A DNA stretch of 64,000 nucleotides from Nocardioides sp. (GTDB lineage Bacteria; Actinomycetota; Actinomycetes; Propionibacteriales; Nocardioidaceae). The stretch lies in contig PBYI01000033.1 of assembly GCA_002729525.1 (NCBI GenBank), positions 62,001 through 126,000 of the forward strand, in the 5' to 3' direction. Both the position numbers and the translations under genes were made by a program. Below are positions 40,937 to 50,758 of this stretch, piece by piece. The notes under the pieces are model-generated. The model had not been told where the DNA came from and made no database searches. It saw only the letters and a list, made by a program, of their open reading frames with translations. Every line of letters begins with the position of its first letter. Position 1 is the stretch's first letter.

Positions 40937-41587
40937 TCAGCCCAGCACGTTGCTGCGCGAGATCGCCGTCATCACCACGAGGGCGAGCAGACCGCAGGCC
41001 AGCAGCGTGACGAGCAGCAGCACGAGGGCATCGGTCCATGGCGTGCGCCCGACCTGCTCGTCGACGTGCCGTCGGTGCAGGCGGACCGCTGCCGACTCGG
41101 CGCGGCCGGGCGAGCGGCGTACGACGTCGTCGCGCCAGCCGCAGTGACACGTGATCGTGCGCGTCCAACGGTCGTCGTCGGTGGCGAGCGCCTCGCCGAG
41201 CAGGGCGCCGTGCACCTGCTGCCGGTAGCGGCGGGTGCCGAACTTCGGCGGCTTGGCCGCGCGGGCCGCAGCGCGCGCACGGGCCTTCGCCTCACGTCGT
41301 ACGTCGGTCATGTGCGCCGCACGGGCGCCGGACGCCTTGAGGCTGGCGCGGGTCCGGTCGCCGGCCTCGGTCACCTTCTCCCAGCCGCAGGTGCACCGGC
41401 TGGTGGTGCGCACGACGGTCCGCTCACCGGCGCTCGGCCGGGTCGGGTCGGGCTCGACGGTCTCGACGACCTCGATCTCCTCGGCGACGTGGCTGAGGGA
41501 GAGCAGCTCCTCATTGGGCGGGGTCGCCCGATCCGGCTCGCCGTCGTCGTCCGGGATCTGCTGGTCGTGCTCGTCCGCCGCGTCCAT
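40937..41587 (-). CDS. hypothetical protein with two CxCGW motifs and C-terminal TM segment
   Basis: SRCTCGWEKV and ITCHCGWRDDV; C-term ALVLLLVTLLACGLLALVVM. Confidence 0.7.
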   Translation of the reverse strand: MDAADEHDQQIPDDDGEPDRATPPNEELLSLSHVAEEIEVVETVEPDPTRPSAGERTVVRTTSRCTCGWEKVTEAGDRTRASLKASGARAAHMTDVRREAKARARAAARAAKPPKFGTRRYRQQVHGALLGEALATDDDRWTRTITCHCGWRDDVVRRSPGRAESAAVRLHRRHVDEQVGRTPWTDALVLLLVTLLACGLLALVVMTAISRSNVLG

Positions 41588-41721
41588 GGTGCTCACCGTG
41601 GGTGCCTCGCCGTCGCTCGTCGGCTCATTTCGACTGCGAGGGTAGGACGACACGAGCGGTGCCGACACCGTGTTCGGGGTGAAATCTCTGCGGTCGTCGC
41701 AGGCCAGGTGGCAGGACGCGC

Positions 41722-42024
41722 TCAGCGGCCCGACTGCTGGCGACGGCCGGTGTCGCGTGGGTCGCGGGTGATGCCGAGGCGCCGGGTGATCCGCGCGAGC
41801 AGTAGCAGGCCGAGGAACAAGCAGGCGACGGCGCCGAGCGAGGCCAGCGCGAGGTACCACCACGACGGGCTGTCGCCCTCGCGGGCGGTCGTGCCGAAGT
41901 CGATGGCCGCCAGCACCAGGTAGCCCCAGGCGACGACGCAGCCGGTCACCCCCAGGGCGAGCACGAGCAGGGCGGGGCTGAACGTCCGCCTGCGGCGTGC
42001 TCCCGCCCGCTTCCCCTGTGCCAC
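41722..42024 (-). CDS. small hypothetical membrane protein
   Basis: VAQGKRAGARRRRTFSPALLVLALGVTGCVVAWGYLVLAAIDFGTT... two TM segments. Confidence 0.65.
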   Translation of the reverse strand: MAQGKRAGARRRRTFSPALLVLALGVTGCVVAWGYLVLAAIDFGTTAREGDSPSWWYLALASLGAVACLFLGLLLLARITRRLGITRDPRDTGRRQQSGR

Positions 42025-42229
42025 GACCCCATTGTCACCGATGGCCCCAGTCGTCACATCGCGAACGCGCACACCCGGAGGGAGGGGGCCATGGCGCCGC
42101 CACGCCCGGCACGGGGTGGTCCGCACCGCGCGATCGCGGCCTGACCTGCGAAGACGCGTGACGGGGCGATTGTTCTCGACGGATGTCGTCGTACCGCTTG
42201 CGCCCCTTGTGGTCGAGGCGTACGGTTCC

Positions 42230-42276
42230 CACAACATCTAGTAGTTACACGGATGTAGTTATCCACATCTAGTGCA
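42230..42276 (+). promoter_or_regulatory. tandem NrdR-box-like sites
   Basis: CACAACATCTAGTAGT (42230-42245) and ATCCACATCTAGTGCA (42261-42276), 31 bp centre to centre, upstream of nrdR. Confidence 0.65.
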
Positions 42277-42406
42277 CACCAGATGCCGGAAGACTCACAT
42301 CCTGAGGCTTGTTCTCCACAGGGAGACGAGTTCTCTCCACACCCTCACCGGGGGTGTGCGTAAGCCTGCCGCCAGCCCACGACGTACACGAAGGAGGTCG
42401 CCTGAG

Positions 42407-42892
42407 ATGCACTGCCCGTTCTGCCGCGCGACCGACACCCGCGTCGTCGACTCCCGCGTCTCCGAGGACGGTGGCTCGATCCGTCGTCGCCGTACCTGCG
42501 CAGGCTGCGAGCGGCGATTCACCACCGTCGAGCAGATGCTGCTCTCGGTCGTGAAGCGGTCCGGCGCCACCGAGCCGTTCACCCGTGAGAAGGCCGTCGC
42601 CGGCGTCCGGAAGGCCTGCAAGGGCCGCCCGGTGTCCGAGGACGACCTCGCCCGGCTCGGCCAGGAGGTCGAGGACACCCTGCGCGGCTCCGGCTGCCCC
42701 GAGATCGCCGCCCACGAGGTGGGCCTGGCGATCCTCGGCCCGCTGCGGCGCCTCGACGAGGTGGCCTACCTCCGGTTCGCCAGCGTCTACCGCGCCTTCG
42801 ACTCCGCCGACGACTTCGTCAAGGAGATCGGCGAGCTCCGCGCCGACGGCCTGGCCGCCGCGGGCGCTCCCGTCCCAGCCGGCACCGGCTGA
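42407..42892 (+). CDS. nrdR: transcriptional regulator NrdR
   Basis: [46 protein letters not shown]-cone. Confidence 0.97.
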   Translation: MHCPFCRATDTRVVDSRVSEDGGSIRRRRTCAGCERRFTTVEQMLLSVVKRSGATEPFTREKAVAGVRKACKGRPVSEDDLARLGQEVEDTLRGSGCPEIAAHEVGLAILGPLRRLDEVAYLRFASVYRAFDSADDFVKEIGELRADGLAAAGAPVPAGTG

Positions 42893-43079
42893 CCACAGAC
42901 CGCCCCGGCAGGCGGAGGGGAAGCCACCTGCCGGGGCGCACCACGTGTGCTCCCCACCGCCCCTCGGGGCCCGTCAGGACCCGGCGTACGCCGTCGTACC
43001 AGGTCAGCCCTGGTTGTCGGCGCCCACCGGCATGCTCGTACCGCCACACCACCTCATCCGCGCAGAGGAGACCCCCACC

Positions 43080-45968
43080 ATGACCGAGACCGCCAGCGGC
43101 TCTCACACCTCGACCGACGGGCGCCCCGAGGGCCTCCGTCTGGAGCACGTCTTCAGCACCCCGGGCGTGCACCCGTACGACGAGATCACGTGGGAGCGTC
43201 GCGACGTCGTCCAGACCAACTGGAAGACCGGCGAGTCCGTCTTCGAGCAGCGCGGTGTGGAGTACCCCGACTTCTGGTCGCTCAACGCCTCGACCATCGT
43301 CACCACCAAGTACTTCCGCGGCGCGCTCGGCACCGACGCCCGCGAGTGGAGCCTCAAGCAGGTCGTCGACCGGGTCGTGAAGACCTACGTCGCCGCCGGA
43401 CTGGAGCACGGCTACTTCGCCACGGAGGCCGACGCGGAGGTCTTCGAGCACGAGATCACCTGGCTGCTGGTCCACCAGTACTTCTCGTTCAACTCGCCGG
43501 TGTGGTTCAACGTCGGCACCAAGAGCCCGCAGCAGGTCTCGGCCTGCTTCATCCTGTCGGTCGACGACTCGATGGACTCGATCCTCAACTGGTACAAGGA
43601 AGAGGGCTTCATCTTCAAGGGAGGGTCCGGCGCGGGGCTCAACCTGTCGCGGATCCGCTCCTCCAAGGAGCTCCTCTCCTCCGGCGGCACCGCCTCCGGC
43701 CCGGTCTCCTTCATGCGCGGTGCCGACGCCTCCGCCGGCACCATCAAGTCCGGCGGCGCGACCCGTCGCGCGGCGAAGATGGTCGTGCTCGACGTCGACC
43801 ACCCCGACATCGAGGAATTCGTCGAGACCAAGGCGCGCGAGGAGGACAAGATCCGCGCGCTGCGCGACGCCGGCTTCGACATGGACCTCGGCGGCGCCGA
43901 CATCACCTCCGTGCAGTACCAGAACGCCAACAACTCCGTGCGCGTCAGCGACGAGTTCATGCGCGCCGTCGAGGACGGCACCGAGTTCGGCCTGCGCGCC
44001 CGGATGACCGGCGAGGTCATCGAGACCGTCGACGCCCGCGAGCTGTTCACCAAGATCTCCAAGGCCGCGTGGGAGTGCGCCGACCCGGGTCTGCAGTACG
44101 ACGACACCATCAACGACTGGCACACCAACCCCGAGACCGGCCGGATCACCGCGTCCAACCCGTGCTCGGAGTACATGTCGCTCGACAACTCCTCGTGCAA
44201 CCTGGCGTCGCTCAACCTGCTGAAGTTCCTCGGCGACGACGACACCTTCGACGCCGAGCTCTTCGGCAAGGCCGTCGAGCTGATCATCACCGCGATGGAC
44301 ATCTCCATCTGCTTCGCCGACTTCCCGACCGAGGCGATCGGCGCGACCACCCGCGACTACCGCCAGCTCGGCATCGGCTACGCCAACCTCGGCGCCCTGC
44401 TGATGGCGATGGGCCTCGGCTACGACTCCGACGGCGGCCGCGCGATGGCCGGCACCATCACCTCGCTGATGACCGGCACGTCCTACCGCCGCTCGGCCGA
44501 GCTCGCCGCGATCGTCGGCCCCTACACCGGCTACGCCCGCAACGCCGAGGCGCACAACCGGGTCATGCGCAAGCACCAGGCCGCCAACGACGCCGTGCGC
44601 ACCCTGCACGTCAACGACACCGCGACCCACAAGCTTGCGACCGCCGAGTGGGCCAAGGTCGTCGACCTCGGCAAGGCCAACGGTTTCCGCAACGCGCAGG
44701 CCTCGGTGCTCGCGCCCACCGGCACCATCGGCTTCATGATGGACTGCGACACCACCGGCATCGAGCCCGACTTCTCCCTGGTGAAGTTCAAGAAGCTCGT
44801 CGGCGGCGGCTCCATGCAGATCGTCAACCAGACGATCCCGCGGGCGCTGAAGAAGCTCGGCTACCAGCCGGAGCAGGTCGAGGCGATCGTCGACTACATC
44901 GGCGAGAACGGCCACGTGGTCGACGCCCCGGGCCTGAAGTCCGAGCACTACGAGATCTTCGACACCGCGATGGGTGCCCGCGCCCTCAAGCCGATGGGCC
45001 ACGTGCGGATGATGGCGGCGGCGCAGCCGTTCCTGTCGGGTGCCATCTCCAAGACCGTCAACCTCCCCGAGAGCGCGACCGTCGAGGAGATCGAGGACAT
45101 CTACCTGCAGTCGTGGAAGCTCGGTCTCAAGGCCACCGCGATCTACCGCGACAACTGCAAGGTCGGCCAGCCGCTGTCGAGCGGCAAGGGCGAGTCCAAG
45201 GCGGACGACAAGGCCTCGACGGAGGTCGCCGGGACCGCCGAGCCGACCGTCATCGAGAAGGTCGTCTACGCCCCGACCCGCAAGCGCCTGCCGAAGTCGC
45301 GCATCGCCCGCACCACGTCGTTCACCGTCGGTGGCGCCGAGGGCTACATGACCTCCGGTGCGCACGAGGACGGCGCCCTGGGCGAGATCTTCCTCAAGCT
45401 CGGCAAGCAGGGCTCGACCCTGGCCGGCGTGATGGACGCCTTCTCGATCGCCGTCTCGATCGGCCTGCAGTACGGCGTGCCGCTGGAGACCTACGTCTCG
45501 AAGTTCACCAACCTGCGCTTCGAGCCCGCCGGCCTCACCGACGACCCGGACGTCCGGATGGCGCAGTCGCTCATGGACTACGTCTTCCGCCGTCTGGCCC
45601 TGGACTACCTCGACTTCGAGTCCCGCTCGATGCTCGGCATCTACTCCGCCGACGAGCGCCAGCGGCACCTCGAGACCGGCTCCTACGAGCCGATCCAGGA
45701 GGAGACCGGCTCCGCCGCCGAGCTCCTCGAGGACGCGCCCCGCGCCCCGAAGGCCAAGGCCGCCGAGCCCGCCCAGCCCGCCCAGGTCGTCGAGGAGTCC
45801 GCACCCGCCGAGGAGCCCAAGCGCGCCCACACCAGCGCCGAGCTCCTCGAGCAGATCACCGGTACCGCCGTCGACAGCCCGCTGTGCATGACCTGCGGCA
45901 CGAAGATGCGCCCCGCCGGCTCCTGCTACGTGTGCGAGGGCTGCGGCAGCACCTCCGGCTGCAGCTGA
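43080..45968 (+). CDS. nrdJ: vitamin B12-dependent ribonucleotide reductase (class II)
   Basis: FNSPVWFNVG, ACFILSVDDSMDSI, GGSGAGLNLSRIR, NPCSEYMSLDNSSCNLASLNL, C-terminal LCMTCGTKMRPAGSCYVCEGCGS. Confidence 0.96.
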   Translation: MTETASGSHTSTDGRPEGLRLEHVFSTPGVHPYDEITWERRDVVQTNWKTGESVFEQRGVEYPDFWSLNASTIVTTKYFRGALGTDAREWSLKQVVDRVVKTYVAAGLEHGYFATEADAEVFEHEITWLLVHQYFSFNSPVWFNVGTKSPQQVSACFILSVDDSMDSILNWYKEEGFIFKGGSGAGLNLSRIRSSKELLSSGGTASGPVSFMRGADASAGTIKSGGATRRAAKMVVLDVDHPDIEEFVETKAREEDKIRALRDAGFDMDLGGADITSVQYQNANNSVRVSDEFMRAVEDGTEFGLRARMTGEVIETVDARELFTKISKAAWECADPGLQYDDTINDWHTNPETGRITASNPCSEYMSLDNSSCNLASLNLLKFLGDDDTFDAELFGKAVELIITAMDISICFADFPTEAIGATTRDYRQLGIGYANLGALLMAMGLGYDSDGGRAMAGTITSLMTGTSYRRSAELAAIVGPYTGYARNAEAHNRVMRKHQAANDAVRTLHVNDTATHKLATAEWAKVVDLGKANGFRNAQASVLAPTGTIGFMMDCDTTGIEPDFSLVKFKKLVGGGSMQIVNQTIPRALKKLGYQPEQVEAIVDYIGENGHVVDAPGLKSEHYEIFDTAMGARALKPMGHVRMMAAAQPFLSGAISKTVNLPESATVEEIEDIYLQSWKLGLKATAIYRDNCKVGQPLSSGKGESKADDKASTEVAGTAEPTVIEKVVYAPTRKRLPKSRIARTTSFTVGGAEGYMTSGAHEDGALGEIFLKLGKQGSTLAGVMDAFSIAVSIGLQYGVPLETYVSKFTNLRFEPAGLTDDPDVRMAQSLMDYVFRRLALDYLDFESRSMLGIYSADERQRHLETGSYEPIQEETGSAAELLEDAPRAPKAKAAEPAQPAQVVEESAPAEEPKRAHTSAELLEQITGTAVDSPLCMTCGTKMRPAGSCYVCEGCGSTSGCS

Positions 45969-45981
45969 TCGAAGCGTGAGC

Positions 45982-46015
45982 GAGGCCCCCGCGACCGATT
46001 GGTCGCGGGGGCTTC
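45982..46015 (+). terminator. nrdJ terminator
   Basis: GAGGCCCCCGCGACC-GATT-GGTCGCGGGGGCTTC, 12-bp core extended by 3 pairs. Confidence 0.85.
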
Positions 46016-46169
46016 GTCGCGTTTCGGGGTCTCGAGGGCGTCGCTGAGGGACACGAGGCACAAGGTGCACTAGGCGCCCGCACCAGACTCCCGGCAGGGG
46101 CTACTCCGCGACGTAACGGTCGTCACAGTCCCGCGTTGAACGGGGCGTACCCGACCTCCGGAGGCAGCG

Positions 46170-48491
46170 TTGCGTCCCACCCTCGCCCGTACGTCGTCCG
46201 CGCTCGCGGCCGCCGCTCTCGTCGCCGGCCTGCTCGGCCTCGGCGCCACCGCACCGGCCAGCGCGGAGAGCGGGGGAGGAGCGAGCGGCGTACCGGAGGG
46301 CGCGCCGGCAGCGGCGCACGGGAAGGAGCCGCGGCTGCGTACGCCGCAGGGGTGGCCGTTCGCGCAGCGGCTGAGCCGCACGTCGGGCACCGGCCGCCTG
46401 CACGGCGGGGCGTCGTACTGGTCCGACTTCGTGTACGACGACCACGGCGCGGCGCTCCCGGGCGGGTTCGCCCTCGACAACCTCGCGCTACTGGCGCCCG
46501 AGCAGGGCGTCTACGAGTACCCCACTCCGGCGGCGCGGCAGAACGGCGCCGACGTGTTCGTCGCGGCCGTCGGCCTGGACGACCGGGCCAGCTACTGGCG
46601 CGTCGACTGGAACACCCTCGCCGACCCGCGGGTGCCGCTCGCGGTGTGGGCGCTCGACACCGACGGCAAGGCCTCCACCGGCGTCAGCGACTGGCCCGTC
46701 GGCGCCGGGGTGACCAGCGACGGCATCGACCGGGCGCTCGTCGTCAGCAGTCGCGGCGTCTGGCTGCACGACCTCCGTCGCGGCACCGCGCGCCGCCTCG
46801 CCGCCCCGACCGTCGACCGGCGGACCCGCTCGTTCGTCGCCCGGGTGCCCCGCAGCGTGCTCCCGGTCCGCGGCACCTGGACCGTCCGCCTCGGCGCGGG
46901 CGTCGCCGACGCCACCGGCCGACGCCTCGCCGCCCCCGACGGCCCCGAGGGCTTCTCGATCCCGCCGGGCACCAGTCGCCTCTTCAACGTCGCCTACCGC
47001 ACGCCGCGGCAGGAGAAGGCGGTCGTCCGCGACAGCCAGACCGCCGGCCTCGTCGCCGCCGGCGAGCATGTGCTCGCCACCCTCCCGGTCAGCAGCCAGC
47101 TCGGTGTCGACGGCCAGGCCCGCTTCGTCACCGGCAACTTCTGGATGGAGGACGCCCAGGCCGACGCGCTCGCGGTCGGCGACGTGTCGCGGTTCCGCCA
47201 GCGCGTCCGCTGGCGCGACCTCGCGCGCGAGCGACGTACCCGCGAGCCGCTGGTGCGCGGCTACTCCAACCGCTGGTACGTCTCCCGGCTGCGCCTGGGC
47301 CAGGGCGTCGTCGACGACGAGGGCGGCGGCACCGGCGACGGCCGTCCCAACGTGCTCAGCCGCATCCAGCCCTACTCCGTCTACGTGCCGCGCTCCTACC
47401 GGCCCGGCCGCGCGACGCCGCTGACCTGGACGCTGCACTCGCTCAGCGTCAACCACAACCAGTACGGCGCCTACGACCCCCAGCTGATGCGCTTCCTCTG
47501 CGAGCAGCGCGGCACCATCTGCGCCGGCACTCTCGGGCACGGCCCGGACGGCTGGTACCTCGACGAGGCCGAGGCCGACTTCTGGCAGGTGTGGGGCGCG
47601 CTCGGCCGGGGCTTCACCCTCGACCCCGAGCGCACCGTGATGACCGGCTACTCCATGGGCGGCTGGGCCGGCTACCACCTCGGCCTGTCCCACCCCGACC
47701 TGTACGCCGAGGTCGTCGTGCTCGCCGGCCCGCCCCAGTGCGGCGTCTCCCTCGACGCCGACCAGCTGGTCTCCCCGGCCTTCGGCGGACGCTGCACCAC
47801 CGACGGGACGGCGTACGACCTCGTCGGCAACGCGCGGTGGCTGCCCTACCGGATCGGGCAGGGCACCCTCGACCAGCTCGTGCCGTTCACCTCCGTGGAG
47901 CAGCACGTCGGCCGGTTCGCCGACGCCGGGCTGCGGCACCGGTTCGTCCGCTACCCGGCCGAGGACCACCTGATCTTCGCCGTCCAGGACCGGTTCGCCA
48001 CCGTGCTCGACGGCCTCGGCACGCCGCGCCGCACCACCCGGCCGCGCAGCGTCGACCACACCTGGCGCCCGCACCTCGACCGCCGCGACCTCGGCATCGG
48101 CGCCACCACGGCGTACTGGCTCAGCGAGCTCCGTGCCGCCGACCGCGGCCCCGGATCCCTCGCCCGGGTGCGGGCCACCTCCGAGGCCCTGCCGGGTCAC
48201 GAGCACCAGGTGGTCACCACCGGCCCGACCCCGGTCGCCTCGCCGCTTCCGGCCGTCCGCACCGACACCACCTGGCGTACGGGTGCAGCGCTCCCGCAGC
48301 GGCAGCGCCTGGTCCTCGACCTCGAGGACGTACGCCGGCTGACGGTCGACCTCCGCGCGGCCCGGCTGCGGTGCGGGGCCCGGATCGTCGTGCGCAGCGA
48401 CCGGGACTCCCGCGTCGTGCTGACCGGTCGCGGCGGCCGCCAGGTCGTCGACGCCGGCACCGGGCGGACGGGCGCACGCGTCCGCTGCTGA
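46170..48491 (+). CDS. secreted alpha/beta-hydrolase-fold esterase-like protein
   Basis: Signal peptide; TVMTGYSMGGWAGYHLGLSHPDLYAEVVVLAGPP (GxSxGG); TTG start with GGAGG RBS. Confidence 0.8.
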   Translation: MRPTLARTSSALAAAALVAGLLGLGATAPASAESGGGASGVPEGAPAAAHGKEPRLRTPQGWPFAQRLSRTSGTGRLHGGASYWSDFVYDDHGAALPGGFALDNLALLAPEQGVYEYPTPAARQNGADVFVAAVGLDDRASYWRVDWNTLADPRVPLAVWALDTDGKASTGVSDWPVGAGVTSDGIDRALVVSSRGVWLHDLRRGTARRLAAPTVDRRTRSFVARVPRSVLPVRGTWTVRLGAGVADATGRRLAAPDGPEGFSIPPGTSRLFNVAYRTPRQEKAVVRDSQTAGLVAAGEHVLATLPVSSQLGVDGQARFVTGNFWMEDAQADALAVGDVSRFRQRVRWRDLARERRTREPLVRGYSNRWYVSRLRLGQGVVDDEGGGTGDGRPNVLSRIQPYSVYVPRSYRPGRATPLTWTLHSLSVNHNQYGAYDPQLMRFLCEQRGTICAGTLGHGPDGWYLDEAEADFWQVWGALGRGFTLDPERTVMTGYSMGGWAGYHLGLSHPDLYAEVVVLAGPPQCGVSLDADQLVSPAFGGRCTTDGTAYDLVGNARWLPYRIGQGTLDQLVPFTSVEQHVGRFADAGLRHRFVRYPAEDHLIFAVQDRFATVLDGLGTPRRTTRPRSVDHTWRPHLDRRDLGIGATTAYWLSELRAADRGPGSLARVRATSEALPGHEHQVVTTGPTPVASPLPAVRTDTTWRTGAALPQRQRLVLDLEDVRRLTVDLRAARLRCGARIVVRSDRDSRVVLTGRGGRQVVDAGTGRTGARVRC

Positions 48492-48659
48492 GCGGGCCGG
48501 CACCGGGCGCGGCACCGACGCCGAGCACGTGGCCGCGATCTCGGCGGACCTCGCCGGCTGAGGGAGGACGACCTGTGGATGAGCGGCGCCGGCTGTCGCC
48601 GGCCGTAGGTAGTCTCGCCGCTCGTCCACCCCGCCCCCCTACCCGGAGGAGCTCCGACG

Positions 48660-50051
48660 ATGGGGAAGAAGAGCCAGGCACGCCGCGCCGCGAAGGCCAA
48701 GGACCGCGCCCGGCAGCGGGCACGTGCCGAGCAGCATCGTCGCGACGGCACAGGTCGGCGGGCCGCGGGCCCAGGGTCGGACGGCGGCATGGGACACGGT
48801 GCAGCGTTCCCGTTCGGGGTCCCCGGCCCCGAGCCGGTCCTGAACGAGGCCGAGGTCCTGGAGAGCGCCTGGTACTACCTCTCCCAGCCTGATGAGCGGC
48901 CGACCGCCGACGTCGGCCTGTGGACCACCGCCCTGACCAAGATGCCCGAGCGACGCGCCGACGCCCGGGGGGAGCAGGCGGTCATCGAGTGGCTCGGAAC
49001 GCTCTGGGAGCACGGCTGGCAACCCGTCGAGCTCGTCCGCCAGGTCCGTCGTACGGGGTCGGCGGCCGACGCCCGGCTGGTCACTCTCGCCGTGCACGCT
49101 GAACGCGCCGGGCACCCCGGCCGGAGCGAGGACCCACGGTGGAGCGCCCAGGTGGCCGAGGTCGGCCTCGGCGACGTCTCCGTACGCGACGGCTTCCTGC
49201 GGCCATGGCGCGCGGTGGAGGGTCTCGACCGGGCCACCTCCTACCTCGACGCCTCGGCCGTCCTGTGCCGGCTGTACGACACCCCACCGATCGACGTGCT
49301 GATCCCGCCTCCGGGTGCGCGCCGGGATGTCGCGGTGCTGGGGCTCGGCGGCGGAGACGGGGACCCCGCCGATCCCCTTCTGCGCCGTATCCGCAAGCTG
49401 CTCGACAAGGCGGAGGCGACCGAGTTCGAGCAGGAGGCGGTCAGCCTCACGGCGAAGGCGCAGCAGCTGATGACCCGGCACGCGATCGACGCGGCGGCGG
49501 TCGCCGGGGTCGACGACGGTAGTGGCCCGCGGATGGTGCGGGGCGCGGTCGACCCTCCGTACGCCGACCACAAGTCGTCCCTCGTCGCCGTCGTCGCGCG
49601 CTCCGGACGCTGTCGTGCTGTCTGGTTCGAGGCGTTGGGGTTCAGCACGGTCGTCGGGCACGCCGACGACCTCGTGGGCGTCGAGCTGCTCTACACCTCG
49701 CTGCTGGTCCAGGTGCAACACGCGCTGCGTGACGCCGCTCGGCGCGCGCCGGCTGGCACGCGGGTGCGCAGCTCGTCGTACCGGATGTCGTTCTACGAGG
49801 GCTTCACGCTCCGAGTCTCCGAGCGTCTCCAGGCCGCCACCGACGCTGCGTTCGACGACGCCGGTGAGCAGGGGCGGTCGGCCCTCCCGGTGCTCCGAGC
49901 GCGCGAGGACGCGATCGAGGAGTTCCTCGAGCAGCACTGGGGCGACATCCTCGGCACGGCCTCGCAACGTCGTGGGTGGGATCGGCAGGGGTGGGAGCAG
50001 GGCCAGCAGGCCGGCGACCGCGCCCGGCTCGACGCCGGCGAGCTCTCGTGA
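48660..50051 (+). CDS. DUF2786 domain-containing protein
   Basis: LLRRIRKLLDKAEATEFEQEAVSLTAKAQQLMTRHAID matches DUF2786; basic N terminus MGKKSQARRAAKAKDRARQRARAEQH. Confidence 0.83.
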   Translation: MGKKSQARRAAKAKDRARQRARAEQHRRDGTGRRAAGPGSDGGMGHGAAFPFGVPGPEPVLNEAEVLESAWYYLSQPDERPTADVGLWTTALTKMPERRADARGEQAVIEWLGTLWEHGWQPVELVRQVRRTGSAADARLVTLAVHAERAGHPGRSEDPRWSAQVAEVGLGDVSVRDGFLRPWRAVEGLDRATSYLDASAVLCRLYDTPPIDVLIPPPGARRDVAVLGLGGGDGDPADPLLRRIRKLLDKAEATEFEQEAVSLTAKAQQLMTRHAIDAAAVAGVDDGSGPRMVRGAVDPPYADHKSSLVAVVARSGRCRAVWFEALGFSTVVGHADDLVGVELLYTSLLVQVQHALRDAARRAPAGTRVRSSSYRMSFYEGFTLRVSERLQAATDAAFDDAGEQGRSALPVLRAREDAIEEFLEQHWGDILGTASQRRGWDRQGWEQGQQAGDRARLDAGELS

Positions 50052-50088
50052 CGAGCGACAGTGTCGGCGTTGCGCGTCGTCGCGGCGA

Positions 50089-50103
50089 CATGCATTCTGC
50101 ATG
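50089..50103 (+). promoter_or_regulatory. probable VapB operator palindrome
   Basis: CATGCA-TTC-TGCATG immediately upstream of the vapB ATG (50105). Confidence 0.55.
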
Positions 50104-50104
50104 C

Positions 50105-50338
50105 ATGCCGTCGATGACCATCCGTGGACTCTCCGACGAAGCCCGCGACGAGCTGGCGGCTCGGGCGGCTCGGCGCGGGCAGTCGATGCAGGAGTACGTC
50201 CGGCTCCTGCTGGAGCGCGAGGTCGCGCACGCCGACCTCGACGAGCTGCTCGACGGGCTGGCGCGCCGCAAGACGGCGGCCGGCTCCCGGGTGGCCACGG
50301 ACGACATCCTCGCGGCCCGGGAGGCCGAACGCCGGTGA
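50105..50338 (+). CDS. vapB: VapB/FitA-type ribbon-helix-helix antitoxin
   Basis: MPSMTIRGLSDEARDELAARAARRGQSMQEYVRLLLEREV. Confidence 0.85.
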   Translation: MPSMTIRGLSDEARDELAARAARRGQSMQEYVRLLLEREVAHADLDELLDGLARRKTAAGSRVATDDILAAREAERR

Positions 50339-50742
50339 CCGTGGTCGTCGACGCGTCGATGGTGGTCTCCGCCCTGGTCGACGACGGACCCGACGGGCGC
50401 TGGTCGGTCGAGACGATGAGGGGCGCGTCGGACCTGCTCGCTCCGCACCACCTGCCTGCCGAAGTCACCGGCGTGCTGCGTCGCCTCGTCGCCGCGTCAG
50501 CGCTGAGCGCCCACCAGGCCGCGCTCGCCCTGGCCGACCTGTCCGCGCTGCCCCTGCGGCTCGTGCCCTTCGCGCCGTGGCAGGCACGTGTCTGGCAGCT
50601 GCGCGGAGCGGTCGCGACGTACGACGCGTGGTACGTCGCCGTCGCCGAGGCGCACGACGCCCCGCTCGCGACGCTCGACCGTCGGCTGGCGCGGGCGCCC
50701 GGGCCGCGATGTCGCTGGGTGCTGCCTCCCGGCGACGGGTGA
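50335..50742 (+). CDS. vapC: VapC-type PIN-domain toxin
   Basis: VTVVVDASMVVSALVDDGPDG...HHLPAEVTGVLRRL...TYDAWYVAVAEAHDAPLATLDRRLAR; GTGA overlap with vapB. Confidence 0.9.
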   Translation: MTVVVDASMVVSALVDDGPDGRWSVETMRGASDLLAPHHLPAEVTGVLRRLVAASALSAHQAALALADLSALPLRLVPFAPWQARVWQLRGAVATYDAWYVAVAEAHDAPLATLDRRLARAPGPRCRWVLPPGDG

Positions 50743-50758
50743 CCCCTACGGTGGTGAC

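Noticed and set aside
42893-43079. Cobalamin riboswitch upstream of nrdJ
   Set aside because: GAAGCCACCTGCCGG looks like a truncated B12 box, but the central GGAGA is missing and only ~30 nt separate it from the nrdR stop, too short for the full aptamer
43080-45968. Intein in nrdJ
   Set aside because: Class II RNRs often carry inteins, but this 962-aa protein reads continuously through the active-site motifs with no insertion
42819-46070. 1083-aa minus-strand ORF and 1010-aa plus-strand alternate-frame ORF over nrdJ
   Set aside because: GC-rich third positions create long spurious frames; the nrdJ frame has clear family motifs and the others are Arg/Gly/Val-rich noise
46136-48892. 918-aa plus-strand ORF overlapping the secreted esterase-like gene
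   Set aside because: Arg/Pro/Ala-rich frame-shifted shadow of 46170-48491
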